Positions 16,045 through 25,086 of a DNA stretch of 64,000 nucleotides are shown here, piece after piece; within the stretch, counting starts at the first letter, position 1; every line of letters starts with the position of its first letter. This DNA is from Anaerotruncus colihominis. GTDB taxonomy: Bacteria > Bacillota > Clostridia > Oscillospirales > Ruminococcaceae. The position numbers were made by a program, and so were the translations under genes. The notes beneath the pieces were generated by a model. The model was not told the origin of the DNA. It did not search any database and saw nothing but the letters and a program-made list of their open reading frames with translations. The stretch is from contig NZ_VIQT01000017.1 in NCBI RefSeq assembly GCF_010206195.1, forward strand, positions 22,327 through 86,326. The letters run 5' to 3'.

Positions 16045-16866
16045 ATGAGTCGAAGGAGAAAGCGTTCGGGCGGCAGCCGTCTTGCGGCAGCGATTACAAC
16101 GCTTTGTATGATTTTTCTGATGAGTATGGTTCCGCTTGTATTGATCGCTGCGGCACGGCAGCCCGGGGCGGAGCAGGAGAAGGAGACCGCCGTACAGACT
16201 GAGGAAAAGATTTCCAATCCGGAATCCGTACCAGTGCAAAGCATTGATCCGGATGCCCATGAAGGGGAGGATATCCCTGCGCAGGGGGGAGACAATCTGC
16301 TGATTCTTGTAAACGCACAGCATCCCATGCCTGAGGATTATGCGTCGCTTGAGCTTGAAAAGGTACAGGGCGACTATCAGATGGATAGGCGCGCTGCCGG
16401 GCCAATGCGCCAAATGATCTCGGATGCCCGCACGCAAGGGGTGGAGCTGCTGCTTTGTTCGGCGTATCGTACACGTGCGCGGCAGGAGGTCAATTTTCAA
16501 AACAGCGTGAACAGCTATATGACAATGGGCTACAGCGAGGATCAGGCTGTTATGGCGACGGCGCGGCTGATTGCAGTACCGGGCACAAGCGAGCATGAGA
16601 CGGGGCTTGCGGCTGATATCGTGACGCCGTCCTATCAGCGTCTGGATGCAGGATATGCCGGTACGGCGGCCGCAAGGTGGCTTTTGGAAAATGCGGCGTC
16701 ATACGGCTTTGTTCTGCGCTATCCAGAGGACAAAACGGAAATCACCGGCATTGATTTTGAGCCATGGCACTATCGCTATGTCGGTGCGGAGGCGGCGAAG
16801 GAGATCATGTCGCAGGGCCTCTGCCTGGAGGAATATGTAGCGTTGAGGGAGCGTCAGGATGCTTGA
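16045..16866 (+). CDS. VanY-type D-Ala-D-Ala carboxypeptidase, membrane anchored
   Basis: 273 residues from the ATG at 16045. An N-terminal membrane helix (about residues 10-35, MIFLMSMVPLVLIAA) is followed by a spacer and a peptidase M15B domain. The zinc site is visible as SEHETGLAADIV (SxHxxGxAxD) and EPWHYRYVG (the C-terminal His). LLLCSAYRT before it is the conserved S-x-Y-R segment. The enzyme would remove the terminal D-Ala of peptidoglycan stem peptides outside the membrane. There is no vancomycin resistance cluster nearby, so a housekeeping wall-trimming role is more likely. The ribosome site GGAAGG is somewhat far from the ATG. Confidence 0.9.
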   Translation: MSRRRKRSGGSRLAAAITTLCMIFLMSMVPLVLIAAARQPGAEQEKETAVQTEEKISNPESVPVQSIDPDAHEGEDIPAQGGDNLLILVNAQHPMPEDYASLELEKVQGDYQMDRRAAGPMRQMISDARTQGVELLLCSAYRTRARQEVNFQNSVNSYMTMGYSEDQAVMATARLIAVPGTSEHETGLAADIVTPSYQRLDAGYAGTAAARWLLENAASYGFVLRYPEDKTEITGIDFEPWHYRYVGAEAAKEIMSQGLCLEEYVALRERQDA

Positions 16867-17395
16867 TAAGCAAAAGCTTGCATATAAGACGGCGCGGCTG
16901 CTCGGCGGCGGCAGCGGTCAAAAACGGGCCGCCGCCGCACTCTGTGCGCTCCTGGCTGTGGTCGCCGCAGGCGTTTTGCTGGCTTGGCGCGCAGCGGGGC
17001 TGCACAAGGAGCTGATGAACAGCCAGCTCGTGCGATTAGCTTCCGTACAGCCGGATGGATCGCTCACACGCCTGTTGACCGATCCGGAGCGATCCGCCCT
17101 GTTTATGAAATATATCGATTCGTTTGCCGATGCGGCCGGGAATTTGGAAATCCCAATGAGAAAGCAGCTGACCAGATTTTCCACATTGTCACAAGCCGCG
17201 CAGGACACAGGCGTAACCTTGGAGACTTTTTCTTACGACTGGGCGCAAAAGACGCTGTCCATTGGGTGTACTGGCGATTGGCAAAGCGCCGAAGCGTTTG
17301 CGGTGCATTTGACCGAAAGCGGCGATTTCCAGTCTGCAAGGGCAAATCGTTCAGATGATTATAAATATTATATAGTTTTTTGTAAATTTGATTAA
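16859..17395 (+). CDS. Bitopic membrane protein of unknown function
   Basis: 178 residues. A cytoplasmic basic N-terminus (about 1-23) is followed by a membrane helix (AAAALCALLAVVAAGVLLAW) and an extracytoplasmic domain of about 135 residues. The layout (short N-tail, one helix, coiled segment HKELMNSQLVRLASV, small alpha/beta domain with FSYDWAQKTLSIGCTGDW) resembles PilN/FtsL-like bitopic proteins, but no family motif is seen and no function is claimed. It overlaps the carboxypeptidase stop by eight bases and so is translationally coupled to it. Confidence 0.7.
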   Translation: MLDKQKLAYKTARLLGGGSGQKRAAAALCALLAVVAAGVLLAWRAAGLHKELMNSQLVRLASVQPDGSLTRLLTDPERSALFMKYIDSFADAAGNLEIPMRKQLTRFSTLSQAAQDTGVTLETFSYDWAQKTLSIGCTGDWQSAEAFAVHLTESGDFQSARANRSDDYKYYIVFCKFD

Positions 17396-17437
17396 AAAAA
17401 TCGTTGATTTGTACGGAAAATTTGCATGTTTACATAA

Positions 17438-17479
17438 TTATCACAACCCCCAACAGATTTTTAAAAAAGGTTGTGATAA
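17438..17479 (+). promoter_or_regulatory. Inverted repeat upstream of the GT-C gene (operator or leader hairpin)
   Basis: Arms TTATCACAACC (17438-17448) and GGTTGTGATAA (17469-17479) are perfect 11-bp complements. A candidate promoter (TTGTAC at 17409, CATAAT at 17433) would put the left arm at the start of transcription, and the right arm holds the AAAGG purine stretch before the next start codons. Either repressor binding or ribosome-site masking is possible. Confidence 0.45.
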
Positions 17480-17494
17480 AATGAAGACGAAAGC

Positions 17495-18826
17495 ATGGAT
17501 GTGAACATGAAACAACCTATAAACACTGGCGGGCTGCGCCTGTCAAAAAAAGATACGCATTTACTGATTGGTACGCTCACCCTATTCGCGCTGATTTTGC
17601 GATTGATGGTCGCCTATACGTCCGTACACTATTATGACCTGAGTTTTTATGTCGATTGGTCGACAGGTGTTACGCGGGACTTTTACGGCGCTTACAATAA
17701 TATTGAGTCGCTCGATTATCCTCCGCTGTTTTTGTTCCCCCTGTTTTTGACGGGAAAGCTGCTTTCGGTGGATGTGTTTACAATCTTTGAACCCTACAGG
17801 ATGCTGGCTCTCAAGGGCTGGCAGCTCTTGTTTGATACCGCTTGTGTCCCGCTTTTCTATACGGTTCTGCGCCGGTGGGGTGTTTTGGCCTCAATCGCAG
17901 GCGCCGCACTCTGGGCGGTGAACCCAACCGCGCTGCTAAACAGCGCATATTGGGGTCAGACAGACGCGATTATGATTTTTCTGGTAGTCGTGGCTTTTGC
18001 GCTCCTGGAGCAAAGGCGGGCCGTATGGTCCGGCGTCGTGATGACGCTCGCGTGCCTGATGAAGTTCCAGTCCCTTTATTTCGCGCCGGTTTACGCCTTG
18101 GTGTTACTCACTGCTTACCCGCCGCGCAAGAGCCTGCAAACCATTGCCGCCGGTTTGGGAACAGCCGCGGCTGTATTTCTTCCGTTTATGGCGCGTTCAG
18201 GGTTTGCACTGCCGGCGCGCATCTATTTTGGCGGATTTGAAAAGTATGCCGGCACCTCGCTCAACGCGTTTAATCTTTATGGGGCGCTCGGCTTGAATTA
18301 TCAGAGCATTGATACAGAATTGATAGGCGGTGTGACCGCGGGGTTGATTTCCGTAATTGCCAGTGTTCTGGCGTGCGCGCTTTTGGTTTATCTCTTTTTT
18401 ACCGCGACGACCCGCAGCCTGTGGCTGCTTGGCTTTGTCTTTATGCAAACGGTCTTTCTGTTTTCGGCCCGGATGCATGAACGTTATCAAATTCCGGTGC
18501 TCGCAATGGCATTGGCCGCATGCTTCTGCCATAAAAGCAGAAAGCTGTTTACAGGCTTTGCGGCGCTCACTGTGATGACCTTTTTAAATCACTTTTTTGT
18601 CATTGAGGAAATGTTCACCGCAGATAAAAGCCTTGCCTGGATCGCACATTACGACCTCATCGTAATCATCCTATCATGGGTGAATCTGCTGCTTTATATA
18701 TGGACGCTTGCAATATCCATCCGGATTTTCTATAAGCATGGTAAAAAACCTTTTTTACAGACGCTGCGCGCCGGACTGCCATATTTCGGCAGCAGCCGGC
18801 CGTTACCAGGACAAGGATCGCCTTGA
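17495..18826 (+). CDS. GT-C family membrane glycosyltransferase
   Basis: 443 residues with about ten to twelve predicted membrane helices. The first extracytoplasmic loop carries an acidic motif (YYDLSFYVDWS, about residue 48), as expected for polyprenyl-phosphate-sugar dependent GT-C enzymes, and the loops contain LDYPPLFLFP, NSAYWGQTDA and RMHERYQIP, typical of the ArnT/PMT/mannosyltransferase-like group. It probably transfers a sugar from a lipid carrier to an envelope acceptor. Starts at 17495 and 17507 are both possible; a seven-codon reading frame beginning at 17481 ends between them. Confidence 0.82.
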   Translation: MDVNMKQPINTGGLRLSKKDTHLLIGTLTLFALILRLMVAYTSVHYYDLSFYVDWSTGVTRDFYGAYNNIESLDYPPLFLFPLFLTGKLLSVDVFTIFEPYRMLALKGWQLLFDTACVPLFYTVLRRWGVLASIAGAALWAVNPTALLNSAYWGQTDAIMIFLVVVAFALLEQRRAVWSGVVMTLACLMKFQSLYFAPVYALVLLTAYPPRKSLQTIAAGLGTAAAVFLPFMARSGFALPARIYFGGFEKYAGTSLNAFNLYGALGLNYQSIDTELIGGVTAGLISVIASVLACALLVYLFFTATTRSLWLLGFVFMQTVFLFSARMHERYQIPVLAMALAACFCHKSRKLFTGFAALTVMTFLNHFFVIEEMFTADKSLAWIAHYDLIVIILSWVNLLLYIWTLAISIRIFYKHGKKPFLQTLRAGLPYFGSSRPLPGQGSP

Positions 18827-18859
18827 TTGGCCTTGAATATGATGAAAGCGGTGTTTCCA

Positions 18860-19426
18860 ATGAACTTATTTTCACACATAACAATGGGCAGGTATCTTTA
18901 CACTTATTTCACCGAGCAGCTTGGTGTGGAGCTTGACAAGGCAAGCTTTGTAAGTTGGAATGTTCTGCCCGATGTCGCGCCGAGCCTGTTGAAGCTTTCC
19001 CACTTCAAAAAGGACATTTATGACCTTGTGATGGAGCGTGCGGAACGCCTGGCCCGGGAAGGGGACACCATGACGCTTTCTGAATACAGTAAACAGTTGG
19101 GTATCCTGTGCCACTTCATGTCAGACTTTTTCTGCTATGCGCATTCTGAAAGCTTTGACGGAAGTAAGATCGGCCATTTGAAATATGAAATTTGTATGCA
19201 GTTCTATGGTTACAGACGCCGCAGTATGCTGCATGCAGTCGACTTGATCTCAAACACGGCGGAGGTGGACCACAGCGCCGCTTTGTATGAGCAGATCAAT
19301 GAGCTGCATGACCGGTACATGGAGACGACGCCGTCATATGGCGTTGACTTCGTATTTTCTCTGACAGCATGTGTGGATCTGCTGATGGGCGTAACGCGCC
19401 GTCAGGCCGCAGTCGTAGCGGTGTAA
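18860..19426 (+). CDS. Zinc-dependent phospholipase C-like protein
   Basis: 188 residues from the ATG at 18860 (GCGGTG six bases upstream; in-frame starts at 18827, 18839 and 18842 are alternatives). The pattern HITMGRYL, then SWNVLPDVAPSLL and HFMSDFFCYAHSE matches the zinc-PLC / S1-P1-like fold, with the His and Asp residues that bind zinc. No signal peptide is present, so it may act inside the cell; substrate unknown. It follows the GT-C gene closely. Confidence 0.78.
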   Translation: MNLFSHITMGRYLYTYFTEQLGVELDKASFVSWNVLPDVAPSLLKLSHFKKDIYDLVMERAERLAREGDTMTLSEYSKQLGILCHFMSDFFCYAHSESFDGSKIGHLKYEICMQFYGYRRRSMLHAVDLISNTAEVDHSAALYEQINELHDRYMETTPSYGVDFVFSLTACVDLLMGVTRRQAAVVAV

Positions 19427-19435
19427 AACAACGGA

Positions 19436-19489
19436 CATATTGAAAAAGGATGGAAAGGCCCATTGGCCTTTCCATCCTTTTTCAATATG
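19436..19489 (+). terminator. Very long perfect hairpin terminator
   Basis: 25-bp perfect arms (19436-19460 and 19465-19489) around a CATT loop; the arms begin CATATTGAAAAAGGATGG and close with GGCC/GGCC. It starts ten bases after the stop of the zinc-PLC gene. The arm length is far above a usual terminator. Confidence 0.8.
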
Positions 19490-19560
19490 GATTTGAAGTT
19501 TTCTGTCGCATTCACTCGTTTGATAAACAAAACACACTGAGCAGAAATCGGGTGGATTTT

Positions 19561-20118
19561 ATGGATCTGTACATTGTAGTCAGCCAGACGGGCACATATT
19601 TTTCGCGCCTTTTGCGCGCAGTCAACCGGGAACCGTATAACCATGTTTCAATCGGCTTGGAACCGGAGCTGAAACGCCTGTACAGCTTTGGGCGCCAATG
19701 TCTATTTTTCCCGCTTGCAGCCGGATTTGTCCGGGAAGAACCAGGACATGGCGTCTATTGCCGCTATTCAGATACGCGATGCGTTATTTATCGGCTGCCT
19801 GTGGAACAGCGCGTCTATGAACAGGCGCGGCAGTTGATCCGTCAGTTTGAACAGAATGAATGGCGTTATCGCTATAACTTCGCGGGACTGCTTGCGATGC
19901 TTGTCAATATCCCCATTGAACGGGACCGGCATTTCGTTTGTTCACAGTTCGTGGCGTATGTGCTGGAGCAAAGCGGCGCATACAGCTTTGAGCATGATTT
20001 TTCATTGGTGCGGCCACATGATTTTATGCGTTTAAAGGGCGCGCGGCTGATCTACGAAGGGCGCCTCAACGACTATGCGTATCCGGCGCAGGCACGCCTG
20101 CTGCCGTATGCGCTGTAA
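19561..20118 (+). CDS. Permuted papain-fold (YiiX/YebB-like) hydrolase
   Basis: 185 residues from the ATG at 19561. MDLYIVVSQTGTYFSRLLRA is followed by EPYNHVSIGLEPEL, where the histidine comes first, and later by RHFVCSQFVAYVLEQSGAYSF with a cysteine at the start of a helix. This His-before-Cys order is the signature of circularly permuted NlpC/P60 (YiiX/YebB) enzymes, which cut amide or acyl bonds. No signal peptide. Substrate unknown; the neighbours suggest envelope or lipid work. Confidence 0.75.
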   Translation: MDLYIVVSQTGTYFSRLLRAVNREPYNHVSIGLEPELKRLYSFGRQCLFFPLAAGFVREEPGHGVYCRYSDTRCVIYRLPVEQRVYEQARQLIRQFEQNEWRYRYNFAGLLAMLVNIPIERDRHFVCSQFVAYVLEQSGAYSFEHDFSLVRPHDFMRLKGARLIYEGRLNDYAYPAQARLLPYAL

Positions 20119-20174
20119 ATATAGGGCCGGGCCTGCATTTTTTGGAGAGAGCGTGGAGGTCCGGGAAAACGCAG

Positions 20175-20219
20175 AATAAAAGGAAGGCGCCGCCTATCGG
20201 GCGGCGCCTTCCTTTTATT
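20175..20219. terminator. Bidirectional terminator between convergent genes
   Basis: Perfect 20-bp arms (20175-20194 and 20200-20219), each with an A/T-rich outer end (AATAAAAGGAAGG and its complement) and a five-base loop. It lies between the plus gene ending at 20118 and the minus gene ending at 20224 and can serve both. Confidence 0.9.
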
Positions 20220-20223
20220 GGAT

Positions 20224-20952
20224 TTACAGAACTTTATTGAGAAAATCGATCGTACGCTTTTCACGCGGATTGGTGAAGATATCGGTTGGATCGCCTTGTT
20301 CAACAATTACGCCTTCATCCATAAAGATCACGCGGTCGGCCACCTCGCGGGCAAATCCCATCTCATGCGTGACAACGACCATGGTCATACCGCCATCGGC
20401 CAATTGCCGCATAACTGCGAGCACCTCGCCGACCATCTCGGGATCAAGCGCGGAAGTCGGTTCGTCAAACAGCATGATATCCGGGTCCATGGCAAGCGCG
20501 CGGGCAATGGCCACACGCTGCTGCTGGCCGCCGGAAAGCTGCGCCGGATAAACAGATTCCTTGTCCGCCAGGCCGACACGTTCAAGCAGGGTGCGCGCCT
20601 TCTGTTCGGCGGCCGCTTTATCAAGCTTCTTGCGGTCGAGCGGGGCCATGATGATGTTGTCGAGAACATTCAGATGCGGGAACAGATTGAACTGTTGGAA
20701 CACCATGCCGATATTTTCACGGATTTTGTTTAAATCGGCCTTTCCGTCGGTCAGAATGTAGCCATCAACCTCAACCTCGCCGGAGGTGGGCATCTCAAGA
20801 AAATTCAGACAGCGCAGAAAGGTGCTTTTTCCAGATCCGGAGGGACCAATCAGACAAACGACCTCGCCCTCGCGCACCTCCAGATTGATGCCGCGCAGCA
20901 CCTCAAGTTTGCCAAAGCTTTTATGCAGGTTGTCAACCCTTACCTTTGCCAT
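20224..20952 (-). CDS. Polar amino acid ABC transporter, ATP-binding protein
   Basis: 242 residues. Walker [14 protein letters not shown] (about 34-46), Q-loop in [15 protein letters not shown], signature [14 protein letters not shown], Walker [15 protein letters not shown] and the switch histidine in VVTHEMGFA. It belongs to the GlnQ/HisP group that powers uptake of polar amino acids. It overlaps the permease gene by 20 bases and forms a three-gene system with the permease and the binding protein. Confidence 0.95.
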   Translation of the reverse strand: MAKVRVDNLHKSFGKLEVLRGINLEVREGEVVCLIGPSGSGKSTFLRCLNFLEMPTSGEVEVDGYILTDGKADLNKIRENIGMVFQQFNLFPHLNVLDNIIMAPLDRKKLDKAAAEQKARTLLERVGLADKESVYPAQLSGGQQQRVAIARALAMDPDIMLFDEPTSALDPEMVGEVLAVMRQLADGGMTMVVVTHEMGFAREVADRVIFMDEGVIVEQGDPTDIFTNPREKRTIDFLNKVL

Positions 20953-21601
20953 TCGACAGCCTCCTCTCGATCATTCTGGACAATCGGGACAACAGGAAAA
21001 TGATGATGAAATACATCGCCGCTACCGTGGCCCAGATTTCGAACGAACGGAAATTGCGCGCAATGATCAGACTGCCAGCTTGTGTCAGCTCCGGCATACC
21101 AATCGCATAAAGGATCGACGTGTCCTTGAGCGTTATGATAAACTGGTTGACCATCGAGGGAATGACAATCCGCACCGCTTGGGGAAGAATCACCTTGCGC
21201 ATCGCGCGGCCATAGGGCAGCCCCAGGCTGCGGGCGGCCTCCATCTGGCCGATGTTGACAGCCTGGATGCCGCTGCGGAAGATTTCAGACAGATATGCGC
21301 CGGCGTTTAATGAAAGCGTCAGGATACCAGCGATTTCCGCACTCATACGGACGTTGAGCGCGCGTGTCACGCCGAAATAGATAAAGAACGCAAGAACCAT
21401 GACCGGAACGCCGCGCATGATATCGATATACGCCTGAGAAATAAATTTCAGCACACGGCTGTGTGAAATTTGAAACAGGCAGGAGATCAAGCCCAGGACA
21501 GTGGCAAAGATCAGGGAAATAACGGTCACTTTGACCGTACCTTGCAGCAAACCTACCAGTAGTTGTGGAAATGATTGTGATAGCAGCTCGAAGTAGCTCA
21601 A
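20933..21601 (-). CDS. Polar amino acid ABC transporter, permease
   Basis: 222 residues from the TTG at 21601 (AAAGGA eight bases upstream; an ATG at 21640 gives 13 extra residues without a good ribosome site). Five predicted helices and the HisM-family signature [22 protein letters not shown], the loop that docks on the ATPase, followed by [15 protein letters not shown]. It forms the membrane channel for the upstream binding protein. Confidence 0.93.
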   Translation of the reverse strand: MSYFELLSQSFPQLLVGLLQGTVKVTVISLIFATVLGLISCLFQISHSRVLKFISQAYIDIMRGVPVMVLAFFIYFGVTRALNVRMSAEIAGILTLSLNAGAYLSEIFRSGIQAVNIGQMEAARSLGLPYGRAMRKVILPQAVRIVIPSMVNQFIITLKDTSILYAIGMPELTQAGSLIIARNFRSFEIWATVAAMYFIIIFLLSRLSRMIERRLSNGKGKG

Positions 21602-21724
21602 AGCAACCGTCCTTTCTTGTGACAAATCCAAAAGATGCATGGGATATACGGCCGCATACCGCGGAAAACCGGAATACGCAGCGGGACAAGCTCCGACCCG
21701 CTGCGTAAAATACCCGTCAAGCTG

Positions 21725-22531
21725 TTACTCCTGAATATAGGTGTCGAGGATTTCCTGATATTTGCCGTTTCCCTTGAGATTGGCAAGGCCCTTGTTGAAC
21801 ATATCAAGCAGCTCGGTGTTTTGTCCTTTATTAACCGCGAAGCCATAGGACGAACCTTGTTCCTTCTCCGTGACGATCTTTAGCCCGACATTCTGCGAAA
21901 CGGCGTAACCAAGAACCGGGTAATCCTCAAAGCAGGCGGCGGAGTTGCCGGAGATCACATCCTCGTACATATTGGACGAATCTTTGAAATATGTGGTGGT
22001 AAAGCCGTATTCCGCCTTGATGGATTCAGCGAAAGCGGAACCCTCCGTACCGGTTTTGACAGCGACGTTTTTACCGCGCAGATCCTCATAGCTCTTGATT
22101 TCCTCGTTATCGGCCTTGATACCCATGACAACGCCGGAATCAAAATACGGTTCGGAAAAATCGAATGTGTCCCGACGCTCCGGCGTGATGCTCATACCGG
22201 CGATCACCGCGTCGGACTGCCCGGCCTGGAGCGACTGGACAGCAGCGTCGAAGCCGAGCACCTGAATTTCATAGGAAAATCCCTGATCCTTGGCGATCGC
22301 CGCGAGAAGATCCATGTCGATACCGACAAATTCGCCGCTTTCATTCTGAAACTCGAAGGGAGCAAAGGTTGTGTCGGTCGCGATCAGATAGGTCTTACCG
22401 GCGTCCGGGCCGGCAGAGGATGCAGTGCCGGAAGAAGCGGTTTCCTTTGGGGCGGGACTGCCGCAGGCGGCGAACGAAGCGGCCACCACGCAAGCAAACG
22501 TCAGGGCAAGAAGCTTTTTTATGGATTTCAT
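21725..22531 (-). CDS. Amino acid ABC transporter, substrate-binding lipoprotein
   Basis: 268 residues. Lipoprotein signal peptide ending in ASFAAC, then an Ala/Ser-rich tether and a family 3 binding domain: YLIATDTTFAPFEFQNESGE, GIDMDLLAAIAKDQGF and the hinge segment ITPERRDTFDFSEPYFDSG. The pattern is that of glutamine/cystine/arginine binding proteins; the exact ligand cannot be read. First gene of the unit. A short spacer (21602-21724) to the permease holds no gene. Confidence 0.93.
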   Translation of the reverse strand: MKSIKKLLALTFACVVAASFAACGSPAPKETASSGTASSAGPDAGKTYLIATDTTFAPFEFQNESGEFVGIDMDLLAAIAKDQGFSYEIQVLGFDAAVQSLQAGQSDAVIAGMSITPERRDTFDFSEPYFDSGVVMGIKADNEEIKSYEDLRGKNVAVKTGTEGSAFAESIKAEYGFTTTYFKDSSNMYEDVISGNSAACFEDYPVLGYAVSQNVGLKIVTEKEQGSSYGFAVNKGQNTELLDMFNKGLANLKGNGKYQEILDTYIQE

Positions 22532-22785
22532 TGTGTGTACCTCCTGTGATCAATAAATGATGGGTTTAGCCTGATTGCAGGATGTGAAAATATATCCTGC
22601 ATAAAGCAGGCCAAAAGCTGGACGGTTTTTTGAAGTCTGCGATATGCTTAATAGTATTATTCTATAGTAAGTATACGGATATGTCAATCCCTGTTGAAAA
22701 GCTGGGACAGAGAAAATGTAAAATCCAAAGAAAGATCTTAATGCGCATAACATGCAGCTTTATTAAAACCATTATGCAAACAGAT

Positions 22786-24651
22786 TCAACCGAGCGATAC
22801 AGGCGAAACGCCCCGCGCCTCGATCTCGCCGGAGAGCACGCGAACCGAGGATGCGATAGAAAGCGGCGTTGATTCCCACGCGCAGAGGATCGCGCCCGCC
22901 TGCGGGAACAGGTTGGCATCATAAGGCAGCCCCATACACACGACGATCGTGCTGGAATTGGCCGCACAGACGGCGTTGACAAGCGCCTGTTGCGATGGAT
23001 CAAATATCGCATCGCGGCAGGCTATGATTACATAGCGGCTCTTAGCAGCCTGCGCGGCGCATATTCCAATCTGTTCGGAGGTGGGCGAGGCGTCTACAAG
23101 TATTTCAGTACCGTTAAAGCGCCGCGCAGCCTGAAGGGCGAACGCTCCGTTCTCCTGCTCCGCCTCCCCAGGGAAGGCGCGCGCCGCCGAGATTGCAAGT
23201 ACACGCTCCCCTTCCGCGGGCTTTAATGGTATCAGGCCACGCGTATCGCGGATAAGCGTTATGCTTTTTTCGCTGACTGTCCGAGCAAAAGCGGCATGCA
23301 GAGACGGATAGTAGCCGCTTTGAGGTGCGGCTTGTCCGTCTAAAATACCAAAGCGTTCCTTATATAATAGGATGCGTCCAACACGATCGTCAAGCGTTTC
23401 CCGGGATATCGAGCCGCTTTTAACGGCGGCAAGCACTGCATCGTAAGCAGCGCGTTGAAGCGCCAACCCCTGTATGTTATCGCCGCCTGCGCCGGTCGTA
23501 ATAAGATCGGCTCCGGCGTTGATTGCCATCACGCACGCCTCGCCAAATCCAAAGTTCTGTATGATCGCGCCCATACGCATGGAATCGGTGAAAATCAGAC
23601 CGTCAAAGCCATCCTCACGGAGAACACCGGTCAGGACAGGTTTTGAAAGTGTGGCTGGCAGGCCGGCGCTGTCAATCTGTGGGAAAACGATGTGCGCAGC
23701 CATGACAGCCCCAATATCCGCATTTTGCACAGCGTTAAACGGAATAAGCTCCTGCGAGTGCAGCTCATCCAATGTTTTGTTGACAGAGGGCAGGCCGTGG
23801 TGAGAATCAATAGAGGTGTCTCCGTGGCCTGGATAATGCTTGGCAACCGCGAGAATGCCCGCCTCCTGTAAACCGGTGGCGAAGGCGACGGCATCAGCCG
23901 CGACCCGCTCGGCGTCGTCGCCATAGGAGCGCGTACCAATCACCGGGTTGACGGGATTGCTGTTGACATCGGCGACAGGGGCGAGGTTGCAGTTAATGCC
24001 GGCTGCGCGCAGTTCCTGGCCCATATAAAGCCCTGCTGTGCGCACCGCGTTGAATTCTGGGACAGGTTCCCTGGCGGTCGGCGCGCCGCCGGAGGCGGCA
24101 ATGGCCATCGCACATGGATAGAGAAACGTCTCAATACCTGCGCCAAGGGGGATTTCACCATATTTGATCTCGTTTTCGTCGGGGGCATACCCATAGGCAT
24201 TGCCAATTATACGCGAAATCTCCCCGCCTTCCTGATCGATTGCAATGATGGCGGGAACGCCGGTATTTTGCGAAACACAGCCTTGGAGCGCCGCGGTCAA
24301 TTCAGAGGTTTGAACAGCGGAGGGCGTGTTGTTTGAAAATAAAATGATATTTCCAATTTTCGTTTCATTGAGGAATGCGGTGGTTTGTTCATCGAGCGCA
24401 TCACCGGGAATGGATACCAAAAAAAGCTGGCCAACCTTTTGCTCATCGGTCATCGTTGACAGCAGACGCGCCGCATGCGCGCCTGTGAGCTTGCCGGAGG
24501 ACGTGGGCTTGTTATCCTGCGGTGCGGCATTGTGGGATTCGGAGGACGGCGGCGCGGCGGGATCGGAAATTACAACCGGACCGCTGGACGATGAGCAGGC
24601 GGAAAGAAAAAGCAGAACGGAGCAGAGCAGACAAGCGGCAAAACGTTTCAT
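22786..24651 (-). CDS. Family 3 glycoside hydrolase (NagZ-like) lipoprotein
   Basis: 621 residues. Lipobox LLFLSAC at the start and a Ser/Pro-rich tether. The GH3 barrel shows AIDQEGGEISRI, the NagZ His-Asp loop KHYPGHGDTSIDSHHGLP (about 265-283) and GLIFTDSMRMGAI with the aspartate nucleophile. A C-terminal GH3 second domain follows. The His-Asp loop predicts beta-N-acetylglucosaminidase activity on muropeptides or other N-acetylhexosamine sugars at the cell surface. It is a single gene with a GGAGGT-like ribosome site. Confidence 0.92.
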   Translation of the reverse strand: MKRFAACLLCSVLLFLSACSSSSGPVVISDPAAPPSSESHNAAPQDNKPTSSGKLTGAHAARLLSTMTDEQKVGQLFLVSIPGDALDEQTTAFLNETKIGNIILFSNNTPSAVQTSELTAALQGCVSQNTGVPAIIAIDQEGGEISRIIGNAYGYAPDENEIKYGEIPLGAGIETFLYPCAMAIAASGGAPTAREPVPEFNAVRTAGLYMGQELRAAGINCNLAPVADVNSNPVNPVIGTRSYGDDAERVAADAVAFATGLQEAGILAVAKHYPGHGDTSIDSHHGLPSVNKTLDELHSQELIPFNAVQNADIGAVMAAHIVFPQIDSAGLPATLSKPVLTGVLREDGFDGLIFTDSMRMGAIIQNFGFGEACVMAINAGADLITTGAGGDNIQGLALQRAAYDAVLAAVKSGSISRETLDDRVGRILLYKERFGILDGQAAPQSGYYPSLHAAFARTVSEKSITLIRDTRGLIPLKPAEGERVLAISAARAFPGEAEQENGAFALQAARRFNGTEILVDASPTSEQIGICAAQAAKSRYVIIACRDAIFDPSQQALVNAVCAANSSTIVVCMGLPYDANLFPQAGAILCAWESTPLSIASSVRVLSGEIEARGVSPVSLG

Positions 24652-25086
24652 ATTGAAAACCTCCGTATATCAACAATCAAATTCATCCGGAATATATGCG
24701 GTTTGGGGCATGATAACAAAGGATGGCCAAAGTGTACCACAAAAAAACGCCTTTGCCAATGCCGGCTTTGATTGAGCGACGATTGTTTTCACCAAGCGGA
24801 AAAAAATAAAAATCAGGTGAAAATACTTGTGTAAGATGCCCGTGTCAATGTTGAAACGTATAAAAATAACGTTAAATTTTTATCTATTAGGTCAAAATAT
24901 TGAAAAAATACAAAAAATTTATGAATAATCCTAAAACGAAACGTTTTTGTCGGATGATGATTGGCGAAAAAGTCTATGGATTTTACAGGATTTTTGCAAT
25001 ATACTTTTTAACACATGAATGTGCTACTTTAAAGCAATGGGAGCCGGTTTTGAGGCTCCCGGGCTGATATTTAGGAGGAACATAAA
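24652..25086 (+). promoter_or_regulatory. AT-rich spacer and leader of the branched-chain amino acid operon
   Basis: 435 bases without a gene. A possible -10 TATACT lies at 25000-25005 without a convincing -35. A hairpin GGGAGCC..GGCTCCC (about 25039-25060) sits in the leader just before the TTTAGGAGG ribosome site of the binding-protein gene; it has no T-run, so it is not an obvious terminator. No T-box or known amino acid riboswitch motif was seen. Confidence 0.35.

Noticed and set aside
16045..16866. Vancomycin resistance determinant (VanY)
   Set aside because: Only the carboxypeptidase is present; there are no vanHAX or vanRS genes, so a wall-trimming enzyme is the better reading.
24652..25086. 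Amino acid riboswitch or T-box upstream of the liv operon
   Set aside because: No T-box core, no terminator with a T-run and no known riboswitch motif was found; only a plain hairpin before the ribosome site.
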